Shown: positions 1 through 11,539, counted from the stretch's first letter. The stretch: 64,000 nt of DNA from Linyphia triangularis (GCA_963978545.1 OZ021732.1:50635214-50699213), one strand, 5' to 3'. Notes: a model not told the origin generated them from the letters alone. Numbers and translations are program-made.

Positions 1-1104
1 GAAGAAATGCTTGCTTGATGTCTGCAATCACTCCAATGGCACCACAACGAAATTTACTTATCAGATGAGGGATTCGATGCAACAAGCTAGGTCCTGTACT
101 GAGGCAGTCATTTAAGGAGGCATATCCTGGACGTTTGTATGAAGCATCAAAGACCGGCCTTATTTTTGTTGTAGAGCTTGACAATTTGACGACTGGATGA
201 TGGGGTAAGTAATGACAAGCTTTGGAACTTGACATTTCAATTTCCGTCACCTCCTCTATGATGTTATCATTCTTCCATTGTTGTAAGACACTATCATACA
301 GTTCGTAGTTATTGTCCTTCAAAAGACGTTTAGTAACCGTACGAAGTCTTGCTTCAGCCTGATCGTATCCATCATACAGGGGAGGATGTCCTGCTAGCCA
401 TGGAAGTGCTACCTCATACCTGTCAGCAGTTTTCTGAATTGTTTCCTGGAAAAATGCAACAGTTTCTTCGTCTAGCTCCTTAGTGGTTTTTCTTTCAGTG
501 GGATCTGTGATGCCCAACGACTCTAAGTCCCATATTTTGTGTATCTCCGAGTGATACATACTTAACGATACCATACTTATACTTCTCCTCTTTCCTGGAC
601 CTAAAACACTCCATCCGAGCTTCGTTTCTATGGCTGTTATCCTAGATGGCAAAACTTCGATTTTTCCTGTTAATATTCCACCAAGAAAGTCAGCACCGAT
701 GAGCATCTCAATAGGAGGAGTCTCTGGACCGATATCTGTTAGTTCAATACCTCGACATTTTAATTCTCGTATCAAATCTGGGTCCCGTATGCGAGGCAAA
801 GACGAACATATCTTGGACTGGTCCAAAACTGATATGTTATATGAAAATCTTCTATCGATACTCTCAACATTGATGTCATAGCGACCATGTCTTACTTCAG
901 AAGTTTTCTTCCCCCCAAATAGTCCTTGAGACAATAACTCTGTTCCTGAAGGGTTCAACCGTAACTCTTTAACTATATTTTTGGTCACGTATGATCGCTG
1001 TGACCAATCGTCAAGTAAAGCTCTGACGTAATGTTCTTGATTTCCATTTCTTAATCGTAGCAATAGTGTTTTCAAATATATTATCTTCTGAGGCATGAGC
1101 TCCG
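1..1104 (-). pseudogene. BEL/Pao retrotransposon pol fragment: DUF1758 protease domain and start of reverse transcriptase
   Basis: Read on the minus strand, one frame stays open from about 1104 to the window edge, roughly 365 codons. It starts near LMPQKIIYLK. About 30 residues in, DDWSQRSYV sits where retropepsins of the DUF1758 family have D-[ST]-G-S-Q, so the active-site Gly appears replaced by Trp. Next come IGADFLGGIL and LGWSVLGPG, typical of the end of this domain, and then LPWLAGHPPLY and the reverse transcriptase entry IRPVFDASYK. The last readable residues, GVIADIKQAFL, are RT motif A with its first catalytic Asp. This domain order is diagnostic of BEL/Pao gag-pol. The rest of RT, RNase H and integrase would lie beyond base 1. 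The gag fragment next to it is in another frame, although BEL elements normally use one frame, so the copy is probably dead. No LTR is visible. Confidence 0.88.
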
Positions 1105-1884
1105 TAAATAAGGTGGAAAATTCCTTTCAATCTTTGATTCAGTGGGGAATTTATTCTTATTTTCTTTAGGCAGTTCTTTGCTCAAGATTACGTAGTGTCG
1201 CTTTCCACACACAAGGCAATGAATACCACAGCGACAGTTTTTTGCCAAGTGTCCAGTCTTCAAGCATACCAAGCAGCAGCGTCTACGTATAACAATTGAC
1301 TTTCTTTCTTCTGTATTCATTGAGGCAGCTTTATGACAGTCTTGACTGGCATGACGTTTCTGGCAAAAAATGCACTCAATCTTACTAGACTTTTCAGAAG
1401 ATGTTAAAGTCATTGCTGTTGGCTCGTCTTTGCTAGAAGATTCCCTTTTATTTTTAGTAGGCTGGTCAAAAGCTTTTTCGGCCAAAGCCCGATGCTCTTC
1501 ACCTTCTACTTCGCGACGAAGAAAAGACATCAACCTTTCCAACAGTTTCTCTTTCGTAAGTTGAACGGTTTCTTCATTATCCACCTCACTATTTATTGAA
1601 TATCTATCCCAAGCTTTTAATACATCAGTCGGAAAACACGACTCTACAACCGGATATAGCATGGCAGCATAGTTTTGCGTAGTGACGCCTAATGTTTCTA
1701 GAGCTCTCAAAGATGAACCGAGCTTGTCGTATAAATCAGAAAGCTTAATATTGGCTCGGTTGTTTACCAAAGTTAAAAGATCTCGAATAAACACGTCAAT
1801 TAATAAATCACGTCTGCCAAACCTGGACTCGAGATGTTCGATAACATTTACATAATTTTTTCTTAGAAGGTGGATAACTTTCAA
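1081..1884 (-). pseudogene. BEL/Pao gag fragment with CCHC zinc knuckle, 5'-truncated
   Basis: The minus-strand frame gives about 267 codons. The N-terminal part (NYVNVIEHLESRFGRRDLL) matches the DUF1759-type gag region of BEL/Pao elements. Near residue 170 come Cys/His clusters: CIFCQKRH...C, then CLVCLKTGHLAKNC, a perfect C-x2-C-x4-H-x4-C knuckle, then CLVCGKRHY. These would bind the element's RNA. The frame ends at a TAA at 1081 just as the protease domain opens in another frame, so an indel separates gag from pol. On the 5' side there is an in-frame stop (TAG) immediately before codon 1, which is TTG not ATG. Homology starts there, so the first half of gag is missing. The break abuts the MITE-like sequence at 1973-2226. 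Confidence 0.85.
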
Positions 1885-1972
1885 CTATACTGCGAGAGAT
1901 ACTTTACCGCTGTGCAAAAGAGTACTCCAGTGCACAGAAGCATTATCTGTTATTTGAGGTCGCCTCACAGTG

Positions 1973-2226
1973 CTGGTGATCTAAACTGGAACCCCGACTG
2001 GAAGCGTGCAAGTCGGGCCTCCAGATTAGATCGCCAGTTCGGTGACGACCGTTGCGCTGTCTATCGATGATCACGGGAGAGCGCACGTGATTGGTTGATC
2101 GGGGTCGCTGGCGCCATCAAATAGAAAATATTTGGTTTACTGGAACTAGTAGCCTGGTGACGTCACATGACGTCACTGGCTGGTGATCTAAACTAGAACC
2201 TCGACTGGTAGCTTGAAAATCCGGCT
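1973..2226. mobile_element. Rearranged copy of the PIF/Harbinger-type MITE seen at 39869
   Basis: The sequence follows 39869-40105 closely, including the blocks GAGAGCGCACGTGATTGG, ACTGGAACTAGTAGCCTGG and the end CTCGACTGGTAG...CCGGCT. The left end differs. It opens with CTGGTGATCTAAACTGG, which is right-end sequence, joined head-on to the left interior, and it lacks the terminal AGCCGGATTTACAC. It looks like the right end of one copy fused to a left-truncated second copy. No coding capacity. Confidence 0.7.
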
Positions 2227-2234
2227 TTCTGAAA

Positions 2235-4765
2235 ACCAATTGTGTCAAGGTTTCTCAATCACGTGACAGAATTTGGTAATCTATGTTTGTTGCTGCTCCC
2301 TCCACCACTAGTATTCCACGATACTATTACCATATCATTGTATTTCTACACAAATAAATATGCAAATAACACTTTTTTTTACTAAATATTTTAATAAAAT
2401 TCTATATTTGTTTCAGAAAAAACATTTATATTTTAATTAATTCCTAAATTTTATAAATTGGTAAATTTTTTCAATTTTTATGTTTTAAAATCTGGCAATG
2501 GCATTTTAATTATAGTAGAAGGGAGATGAGAGAAAGACTGTGAAAGTAACAAAAAAAATTTCCATAAAAAACAAACGGTACTATCTGTAAAAAAAAAAAA
2601 AAAAATAAAGATAAAAAAAATATTTGCATAAAGTTTCTTAGGGTATTCTAAATACTGCCTTTTTTATTAAGTGCTCAAAGGGCTGCATGTAATAGTTTCT
2701 ATTTGTTTTTAATAGTTTGAATAGGCTACATTGTAAATGGTACACTCCATGTAAAAGTAAATTGGGCGGATGTCGAATACTTTCTATTCGTAAGTATTTT
2801 TTGTTATTGTAAGATCCGTAGTGATCCGTATTTATAAACTCTTTCATATGTTTATATTGTTTTTTTTATTTGTATTAATATTTGGAAGCGCAATCTATTG
2901 CAGGTAAGGCAATCGCATGAAATAATATTGAATGCCATCAAAAAAAGTTGTTAAGTGCGGGGATTTTAAATTTGCGTAAACAAAAACATTGCGTAGTTAA
3001 TATTCTGTTCCTGCTGTGTGGATCATTAAAATTGTAAAATTTGTGCAGTTCGATTGTTTTGCATGCATGATTCATATCTATTACTCAAATATAAAAACAT
3101 TTGTTTAAAGCATAGTGCTCTACATTTCACCAAGAAGTATAGTTTTGCAGTAAATAGTTAACAATTGCATTTTTCTTTCAGTTTTATATTTAAATGTAGA
3201 AGTATGTGTATTCATTTAAAGTTTTCTCATGGTATACTTTCAAATTTTATTCTTGTTTTTAGTGTTTGTTTTACCTATATCTATTTTACTTGCAGATCTT
3301 ATCCAATTAATTAACAATGATAGTTTTAATTTTGTATTCGTCAATTTTTTTTTATCTATGTATAGATATAAATCTAAGTTACAACTCTGTTCTCAAGGTT
3401 ACAGATTATAATTCAATGTTCCTACTTTTAATAATAAGTTTCTTAATTTCTGTGGAAATATTTTCACATTTAGTTATGTTTTCTTACGATATACTTTTTT
3501 GCATGTATACATTGTATTTTCAATCATATAAACAAATGATTAAAAGTACAAAAATGTGCATGTGATTGTTAAAAAAAAATATTTATTTGAGTTTTTCTTT
3601 AAATTGCACTTCTTAAAAATAAGAATACATAATTTTAAATTATTATTCTGCAAAAATTTGTTTGTGAGATAATATTTTATGAGTATATGTTTACTATATT
3701 CATTTTGCTCAGTGCAGATGTAAATGGTTTTAGTGTAGGGTAAAATGGGTACATACCAAAGTTTAACAATGAAAACCATAGAATTAATAATAAATAACAG
3801 ATTTGCTTAAAAAATTACAGGCCTAATGAAATATTAGAATATAATATAGTAAATCATAAAATCATTTAAAACTTTTGTTTAATCTGAATAAACATTTGAG
3901 TTGGATGTATTAACTTCAATACATCCAATTCAATTGTTTATTGGTTACATTGGCATTTCAATCACATTCCTCTCCATATTACTCATCATGACTGCAAAAT
4001 AGGGTGAACTAGGGATACTTGGCCCAATGTCTTTTTCTCAGAATTAAGAAGGTGTTAGAAGTGGTATCACTTGATACTTTTCAGTTAGCTAACCACATGG
4101 GGGGGAAAAAAACTGAATCTTTGCATCCAATTTTAAACTGATAGACAAATTAAATTTTCATGCTCAAAAGATAGTATATGTGTGTTGTAAACACTGTTAA
4201 AAAGGTTTTTGTTTAAATGTAAGACTTCTTTTAATTGTTTATTTTTTCTGCATACTTTTAGTTGCAATTGCATGTATCGTAATATATCTCCTTAATTGCA
4301 AATTGTTGCATTTTAGAGTTATTTAGTAAATGTGCAATTAGGGAGACTTGACCCAAGATAAGGATACTATTGTAATGCATTTTGCAGGTTTTAGTGATTT
4401 TTTTTTATTGTGCAAGATGTGATTAAGTGTGCAAGATGTTCAATTGATAATAAAGGTATTGTTTCTGATTATATCTTGAACGTTGTATGTTCTTGCCTGC
4501 CATTGTTGCACAAGGTAACAATATTATAATTCATTACATAAATCGCCTGACGATACACAAACTTGACCAAATTCAGGCTATTCTTTACCCATCTGAATTT
4601 TTAATGGAAAATACTAGAATTACAAGTTTTGTGTTTAAATGTGAGTTTGCAGTTGAATAAATAGTTATTTTTTTATTCTGGAATTTGTATAGGATCAGAA
4701 ATAGTTTTCAGACTGCTAATATTTTTAACTTTCTAACATAAAAATTAAAAGTGGACGCCATAATA
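2235..4765. other. AT-rich intergenic DNA without a recognisable gene
   Basis: There are only short frames in A/T-rich sequence and no protein that I recognise. Near 3996-4030 and 4339-4362 the strings GCAAAATAGGGTGAACT and GGGAGACTTGACCCAAG resemble transposon ends seen elsewhere (TIR of 23591-24882; sequence beside 11858), but I could not pair them into one element. Confidence 0.5.
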
Positions 4766-4977
4766 TTTGGTTCCCACAGTCATTAAAAGTGCATAATGTT
4801 TTTGAACTTGTTTTCCAGGTAGTAAAAAAGTATTTGAAAATGCTTAAAGGTCCTTAACTTTTTATGATGCTGTGTGCCCGGTTGCAATATTTATAAAAAT
4901 TCAACTCCGACTTGCTTATCTCTCCTGGACTGTCATTTATCCGCGCAACAGCTGAATTTTCTTGTATATTTGTATCT

Positions 4978-5002
4978 CCCCCCCCCCCCCCCCCCCCCCC
5001 CC
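4978..5002 (+). repeat. Poly-C homopolymer tract
   Basis: Twenty-five consecutive C residues, very unusual in this AT-rich DNA. It marks the edge between the repeat fragment on the left and the fold-back on the right. The exact length may be a sequencing artefact. Confidence 0.95.
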
Positions 5003-5007
5003 GCCAA

Positions 5008-5240
5008 AAAGAACTGGTCGTACAAAAACCCTGCCAAGTCAGTCAGAAAAAGTTATAAAATCTAATGATTACCGCCAAGCGGCCGCGTTTAGTTTCTTTG
5101 GGGTACTTGTACAAGTACCCCACTCATACATTGTGTACTAGTACCCCAAAGAAACTAAACGTGGCCGCTTGGCGGTAAACATTAGATTTCATATCTTTTT
5201 CTGTCTGACTTGACAGACTTTTTTACAACGACTAGTTGTT
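5008..5240. repeat. Fold-back (inverted repeat) element
   Basis: Two arms of about 95 bp (roughly 5012-5113 and 5132-5235) are reverse complements with few mismatches around a short A/T-rich loop. The best-matched inner portion contains ACCGCCAAGCGGCC and GTTTAGTTTCTTTGGGGTAC in the left arm and their complements in the right arm. The outer parts also pair (CAGTCAGAAAAAG with CTTTTTCTGTCTG). Such a sequence could form a long hairpin. The adjacent minus-strand frame of 79 codons (5182-5421) ends inside the right arm, and I do not recognise its product. Confidence 0.85.
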
Positions 5241-5899
5241 TTTTTGGGAAGATATCAATTCTTTTTGTAGAGTTTGCTAACTTAACTGTAGTTGAGCCCT
5301 GCTTTTCATTAATCTTTCTCATTAAATGACCATCTCTTAAAAATTTGCCAAGGTTTTCAGTTACTCGCATATTAAGTCCAAATACTTTTTTTTCCAAACT
5401 GCTTAGTTGCATTTTGTTCACATAAATTCGCTTTTAACCATCGCCAAATACGACAATATAATTTTACCACTTTGCCATCATATGACTAATATCTCTTTGA
5501 GTAATCTCCGCACAACATATTTAATACGTTATAACGTCACACTTAATCATAAAAATTCAAAGACTAGGAGTGTGGAACATTGCCAAGATTTCAATTATAC
5601 TTTAATACTGGTCACAGCATTTAAGTTTGACATGGATCAGTGTAATTTACTACTTTTGTTTTCCTATTTTCAATACTTAAAAAAAAAATTGCCATTTTGA
5701 GGATATTTTTGGTAATTAACAACAAAAAAAAAATGCCAATTTGCAAAATTTTCATCATGTTTTTTGGTAATAAGTAATTTTTACTTTTTTCTAATTACAT
5801 TGTTTAAACAGTTCAACTTAAAGTATCAAAGTCGCTTCTTGAAATTGAGCCAAAGATGAATATCAAAATCCGTTAACCTGTTTTAATCGATCATTATCC

Positions 5900-6390
5900 G
5901 GGCTAAAATTCCTAATTTCCGAGAACGGTATAGTGGTTAGCGTGCTAGCTTCTAGACCGCGAGGTTGCGGGTTCGAGTCCCGTGTTGGCATGGGTGTTTG
6001 TAAATGTATGTCGGCTTGTCTAATGACGAATGTTTCGGCGCATTATAGCCCTCATGTTGCTGACGGCGCCAGATAATCTGAAAACAACCAACCAACCCAA
6101 TTTCCAAGATCATTTCTGGGGGATACAGATCCTCTTACCCATTAATTCACATAAAAGGCACTTCCTCTAATCAATCTGAGAGGAATAAAAAAAGAAAGGT
6201 CTAAATATATTAAAGTGTTAAGCTGTAGGCCAGGCTAAAATTCCCAAGCATCAAGATCATTTCCGGGGGGTACAGACCCTCCTTCTCATCAGAACGTACA
6301 AAAAGCACTTCCTCTAATCAAGCTGAGAAGAATAAATAAAAAATGTAAAAATTGATCAAATAGTTTTGGCTGTAGCCCTGGCTAAAGTTT
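5900..6390 (+). repeat. Tandem array of about 140-150 bp units interrupted by a SINE
   Basis: The unit opens with GGCTAAA(A/G)TT at about 5900, 6232 and 6371. Each complete unit contains CAAGATCATTTC, a G-run with TACAGA, CACTTCCTCTAATCAA and GAG(A)AGGAATAAA. Removing the SINE at 5919-6098 restores the first unit to about 152 bp, close to the 139 bp of the second, so the SINE landed in a pre-existing array. Confidence 0.75.
5919..6098 (+). mobile_element. tRNA-derived SINE, near full length (copy 1)
   Basis: The head contains an A-box-like TATAGTGGTTAGCGTGC and a B-box GGTTCGAGTCCC, spaced as in a tRNA gene, so it carries an internal RNA polymerase III promoter. A family-specific body follows (TGGGTGTTTGTAAATGTATG, GGCGCATTATAGCCCTC, CTGACGGCGCCAGATAATCT) and a 3' end of repeated CCAA. 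The flanks share AATTTCC, probably a degraded target-site duplication. The head differs from the other copies (CCGAGAACGG instead of CCGACCAAACGG). Confidence 0.92.
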
Positions 6391-7382
6391 TTGTCGAAAC
6401 CAGAAGAAACGAAGAATCAGTAGAACAAAATTCCAGTGACTTCGGTGATTTTCAAAGGATTTTTTTGCCATGTTCCCTTGTTCAATGTTAACCAATTATG
6501 CTGTTATTTTTCGTCTACTTACCCGGGGCAACACGATGGCAAAAAAATCGGGGTTCTAGCTATAATAGAAGTTGAGCTGTGAGGGGTCGAAAACAGGCCT
6601 AAGCTCTGTTAACATAATATACCCTTGCATACCTGCCGCTTTGTTATCGGATTTGGCAACGGAACACTGCCGCGTTCTTAGATAACGCATGTGTTAACTT
6701 TTACATGGCTTGGTTCGTACTGCCGATTGATGAAGTGGAATTCGAGTGGAGTTTTAGTTACATTTTGTACTCTGTGAGATAAACATGTAAGCATTAATAT
6801 TTTTCAAGAGTTTGCATCCAGCAAGTGCTTTTTTTTTGCAGAAGCAATTAACGAATATTACGCCCGGAAATTGCACATTCAACCCATTAACAACGGTTAG
6901 AAAGAAAATTTGTCAATCGATATTTTAGTTTTTTTCTTTGCTAATAAATAGCGATTATGATTCCACTTAGTGTTTTTTGAAAATTGTAAAAATAATTTTC
7001 TGAAAAATCTGAAAAATTCAAATTAGACTTTAAATGATTAAATAAACAAAATAAAAGTTAAAAACAATGACTTATTATCCATTATGACAATATTATCTTA
7101 TTTATCCATATTATTATTTCAAAGTTGTCTTTAATAGATTAATGTGCAATGTCTAAAACACAATGCATGTGAAGAATGAATTGCCACATCCATGCAACTA
7201 TCATAAGGCATGCAAATTGTGCATGAATTTTTTTTATATTAAGGCTATGGGCAAAGAAGCTGTAAAGTCACATATTAAAAGCATGATGCCTGAAAACAAA
7301 TTTTCAAACATCCTTAAAAAAATATTATTTAGATCCTCAAAAGTCTGTAAAAAGTAATTTATTTTTATTCTACAAAAACCCT

Positions 7383-8277
7383 GTATTAGCTAATAAAAAT
7401 TTAAAGAATTTATCTCATTGAACAAGAATAGAAAAGTATTAATCTTGTGTGGCGGACATGTTCTGGTGCATTCACACAAAGGCAATAGCAATGGGAAATC
7501 TCAATCATCAGCATATGGTGTTTTCTTGAGTTCTTTTCTCATAAGACATTCCATTCCAAGTCATCCATACCACCCAACTTGAGATTTTTCCCATCCTATT
7601 ATAAAAGATCCGTACCCCACGTGGTACCAAACCAACCAAGGCCTTTTCCTCATTCTAAATTGATTTTTGTTAAAGTAACATCTCTGTTTGAGACTCGGCT
7701 ACGAAAATTCATGAGCACCAGACATGCTGCCTCAGTGCTCCTCCACGAAGTTTCTTAGCACTTGTACTTATTGTGATTTAGTTTATTAGTTTTGAAATGG
7801 AACGTAGCCAGGTAAATAGTTAAATTGTTTTGTTATCAAGATCCATCCCATGATTTAACCAATATTTCATAACAAGAAAACAACCTTCTGATAGTCATTT
7901 TTCCGGGGATCTTGTTAAATATCTCTTACATTACCAATACGCAAAACCCTGGCACTTGGATTATTTAATGAGAGTTAAGTTGTCATTATGTAAAAGTAGA
8001 CCTGAAAATACCCACTCTCCACGAGTTGATTTAATGGTGTGATGAGGCGAATAAATAAACTAATCAACCAACGACCTTTCTTGTCCTACAATTTTTAAAA
8101 ATTTTACCTAATATACTAAAATTTTTAAGTCAATGAAAATTTCCCTTTCTAAAAGGGAGGTTCACTCCTTTCTATAAAGGGTTTGGGGAGACCTCTGTCA
8201 ATAGGAAATTTGAATATTTGCTTTCTTTAATGTCCATTTTTCTCTCCTGAAAGGGGGGTGTTATCCCATCTTCCTTC
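7383..8277. repeat. Non-coding stretch sharing a dispersed repeat with 53.0-53.3 kb
   Basis: No gene is recognisable. The part near 7989-8075 (AGTAGACCTGAAAATA, GTGATGAGGCGAATAAATAAAC) is inverted relative to similar sequence at 53210-53285, so an unclassified dispersed repeat is present. Confidence 0.5.
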
Positions 8278-8685
8278 ATAAGGGCCACAGAACTTTAAAA
8301 TGTCAGGGAGCTTTCTGATTGTGGAAAAAATCGGGTAAATGTCGGAGTTTTTTAAAATTTCACGAAAATCAGGGAAATTTTCTTTGTTCTGAAGGCACGT
8401 TTCCCCGTTTATCCATATTTTGGTGCTATTTTCCTGGGAAAATTGTGGTGGTAATCGTTAGAAGTGTAATGTTACAGAATAATTTAGACGTTCTTTTACA
8501 GCCAAAACTATTTTTAAAAAATTGGCATATTATTCCTTTAACATACATGTTCTATTTGATCAGGGTGTCTATACATCTGGAAAAGTTGGGGGAATTTGAA
8601 AAAACGTTTGCTGTAAAATCAGGAAATTTTTTAGAAATCTATAAGGGAACTTGTTTTCCTGAATTTTGTGGCCACCCTATCCTTT
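8278..8685 (+). mobile_element. Short TIR-type dispersed element (family of 44722-45066)
   Basis: The internal sequence aligns along its length with 44722-45066: AAAATCAGGGAAAT, GGTGCTATTTTCC, ATTGGCATATTATTCC, TAAAATCAGGAAATTTT and the end TTTTGTGGCCACCCT. The degraded start GGGCCACAGAACTTTAAAA faces the CCACCCT end. It has no convincing coding capacity, although a chance frame of 176 codons covers it. Confidence 0.65.
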
Positions 8686-9191
8686 CTCCTGGCTTAGGCC
8701 ACTGGTCAAAAAAAAGAAAAGTCTTTGATGAAGTGACTACTAAACTAAAAGTGCCTACCGGCCACTGGCTATTATCTGAAAATTGTTTATCAGGTCTATG
8801 TAAAAGTGTTATATTTATAATTTTAAATTGTACGTCCTCAAATCTATGATTTGGGTCAACTATCACTAAAGCGTTGGTCAAGTTACATAGTTATACTTGA
8901 CTCAAATGGAAGGTTCCTTTTTATATTTCATATTTTACCACCTTTACAATTAATACTTCATAAAGATATGGGCAATTCCATGATAGGGTCAACCAAGCAA
9001 CCAATTTTTCAAAATCATTATTTTTAAGCAAATAAAGTGTCATTTTAAAGTTATAGAACTGAATCTTAAGAAGTAATGAACCATAATGTGATAAATTTAG
9101 TTTTGAATAAATTAGGTTTTAAACATAAGTTAATTATATATGCGTTTATAAGTTACATTCTGTGACTGTGAAATAAACTTTTTTCTCCTAA

Positions 9192-9726
9192 TCTATATAA
9201 ATAAAACTGACTTTCTGTCACACGGATTTGGGGACCGTTTCACGTAAAAACTACCTAACGGATTAGGATGAAATTTGGTATATCGCTTAATTAAACGACC
9301 AGGAGTAAAATAGGCGATATATTTTTAATTTTAATTGAGTTTTAAAATTTCCGAAATAATTTTTTTTGGTGTTTTTAAGCAGACACAATTTAGTATTTCC
9401 TGAATGGCAACTGAATGACAATCTTCGTTTGGTTTGTTTTGAAAATCGCAAATGATATTCAACATTCACAATGCCTAGAAAAAAACGCCCATCATTAAGC
9501 AAAATCGACAAAAAAGTTGTAAAAGATTTAAACTCAAATAGTGCTTAAAACTATTTTCGTAACATATTATAAACAGACTTACTTTATTGTACTTATTTTT
9601 ACATATATATACTTATACATATTACTACAGCATGCTTTGTAAACTTTCCATTTATTAAACTTTTATATTACTTTTATTTAGTACCAAAAACTGAGTTTAT
9701 CCGTCAACGACGGGCCACGCAGCTAG
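9192..9726 (+). mobile_element. Non-autonomous Helitron
   Basis: The element starts with TC (TCTATATAAATAAAACTG) after an A and ends with CTAG before a T, the A^T insertion of Helitrons. Just before the end is a small hairpin, CCGTC-AAC-GACGG, followed by GCCACGCAGCTAG, the canonical 3' structure. It is 535 bp with no target duplication, as expected for rolling-circle elements. The early string GTAAAAACTACCTAACGGAT is typical of arthropod Helitron 5' regions (from memory). Only a vestige of the Rep/helicase frame remains (9471-9548). Confidence 0.85.
9471..9548 (+). pseudogene. Vestigial N-terminus of a Helitron protein
   Basis: A 25-codon frame starts MPRKKRPSLSKIDKKVVKDL and stops after a few more residues. 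The basic MPRKKR-type start resembles the N-termini of Helitron-encoded Rep/helicase proteins in arthropods. The catalytic Rep and helicase parts are missing, so it is an internal-deletion relic. Confidence 0.5.
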
Positions 9727-11466
9727 TTATGTATATAATATTTACAAAAATTCATAAGTATATTATAAACAATATTCTAACAACCTAACTTGAAATTAGA
9801 TGGGTCACCATATTAGTTTTTTGATTTTTAAGAGAATTTAAAAAAGGCACTTCAGTTATTTTACGACCGACACCAAAACATCAAACAATTTGAAGTTATA
9901 CTAAGAAAATATCCTTTTATTGTTGGGATTAAAATCATCAAACCACCTCCCTACTAAATTTTCTGATTTTATAAATGTGGTTGTATGTGACTCATCATCC
10001 AAAATATGCATGTCTATTCAATACAGTAGTTGCAGCAATAAAGTTCTTAGCTTCAAAACCTGATAATGAAAACTAGCCAGTAAAATGAGAAAAGGCGATA
10101 TAAAGGAGGATTAAGATGAAATCTTCTCGCACTGTAAAATAAATGCTTAATTAGTAAATCGTCTTTAATCCTTTCCTCATACATACGTTTATAAAACCAA
10201 ATCAGGCAATATAAAGATTTTAAGTCGGAAGTTGACAGAAAAAATATATTAATTCAGTTATATTTTTCCAAAAATGCTATGCTCATTCCTTAGAATAATA
10301 TTCAATCTGCTCATTAGATGAATTCACAAGCAACTGTGGTTTCTGCTCATGCATGGATTGATAGACATAACTCTGAGTAACGTAGTTGTTTCTGATAATT
10401 TAGACCAAGCAAAATAATGAATTTGCAAATTTGTGGACTCTGGTTTTTCAATGTTAAAGGCTAAGTAGAGTAGGATTGAATATGTTAATGCCTTTTCAGA
10501 TGGTCCAAGGTCACAATTTAAACAGAGATACTTGTTTTCCAATTTATTTAAGTATTTGAAACATTGTATGAAAAAAGTTACCAGGAACTTTTTGGAAGCT
10601 CACATGGCAAAAGAGTCATAAAAAGAATAGGTGGGTACAATTAAGAGAACTTTCTGACACCATGTCAAAACAGAAACGTAATAGTGAACACTGCCCAGCA
10701 ATTTGTTTTAATGGCTGCAGAAATGAATCCTAGTCTACATATTTAAAAAAAAGAGACGAAATAGGATTAAGATAGTTTACATATTAAATGGAAACATAGC
10801 ATAAATCACCCGTCAAATAGTCATGGGCAAATTTCAGATATCTTCAACATCACAAAACAAATGACTACCAACAGTTTCTTTTTGTGTAATTAATTGGATT
10901 CTAGCAAAATATGATAACCTCTTATCTTGGATATGCCAATCAAGTAACTGACAATGAAATTAAAATTATTGTTATGCGTCTCTCCCATTGCAGTTTCATA
11001 TGACCATACACTGAAGATAAATTGTGCTACAAGCTAGAAAATGCAGTAAAGGTAATTCATTAAATCTCCTATTCCTAAAGGAAACAGGGCAGTTTATATT
11101 TATGGAACATATCTAATTATATATTCCTACTATAAATTGAAAACTCTCTATATTTTTTAACATATTGTTGATCAACATTATATCTTATTAGTTGAAAAGA
11201 AATTTTGGTCATTTTTCATATAAATTTAAAAAAATGAAATGAAATATTTATGGTATATTACTAAAAGTTAACTTACGTTTTATTTCAGTTCTTATCTATT
11301 TACATCAAGTAAAAGTTTTTTTGCACATTTTATGATCAACACCAATTTTTTATCACTCAATTTACGGCTGACACCAAAAGAAAAAATTATTTTAATTCAT
11401 ATATTTAATAAATTATTTTATTGGAAAAGGCATAATATTCTAAAATAATCACAGATTTCAGATTCT

Positions 11467-11539
11467 GAAACTCGACTATGTCTAACAAATGATCAGAAAT
11501 CACAGATTTCTGATCATTTGTTAGACATAGTCGAGTTTC
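11467..11539. repeat. Perfect 34-bp inverted repeat with 5-base loop
   Basis: Arms 11467-11500 and 11506-11539 are exact reverse complements, starting GAAACTCGACTATGTC, around the loop CACAG. The absence of any mismatch in an otherwise decayed transposon suggests a recent origin (templated fold-back repair) or gene conversion. Confidence 0.95.

Larger units (their letters stand above)
4769..7382. mobile_element. Split or long-form copy of the GGTTCCCAC...CCCTG repeat family
   Basis: The left part (4769 to about 4976) matches the left half of the short elements at 49314-49694 and 53367-53772: GGTTCCCACAGTCATTAAAA, CTTAAAGGTCCTTAA, ACTTGCTTATCTC. The right part (about 7277-7382) matches their right half: CATGATGCCTGAAAACAA, a CTTAAAA run, then the end ACCCTG. 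About 2.3 kb of other sequence lies between. Either this is the longer form from which the 400-bp copies derive by internal deletion, or several insertions landed in one short copy. A poly-C tract of 25 bases (4978-5002) sits at the left breakpoint. Confidence 0.5.

Noticed and set aside
5919..5995. Functional tRNA gene
   Set aside because: A- and B-boxes are present but no acceptor stem pairs, and the sequence recurs with a common non-tRNA body, so it is a SINE head.
6500..6786. GC-richer block ending in CAT|GTAAGC, considered as promoter and first non-coding exon of Atx2
   Set aside because: It lies between the two halves of the GGTTCCCAC repeat family (4769-7382), so it may be transposon-internal. 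No initiator or other promoter element is clear. Transcript data would decide.
8319..8849. 176-codon open frame
   Set aside because: It covers the short non-coding element at 8278-8685, and the homologous element at 44722-45066 does not preserve the frame.
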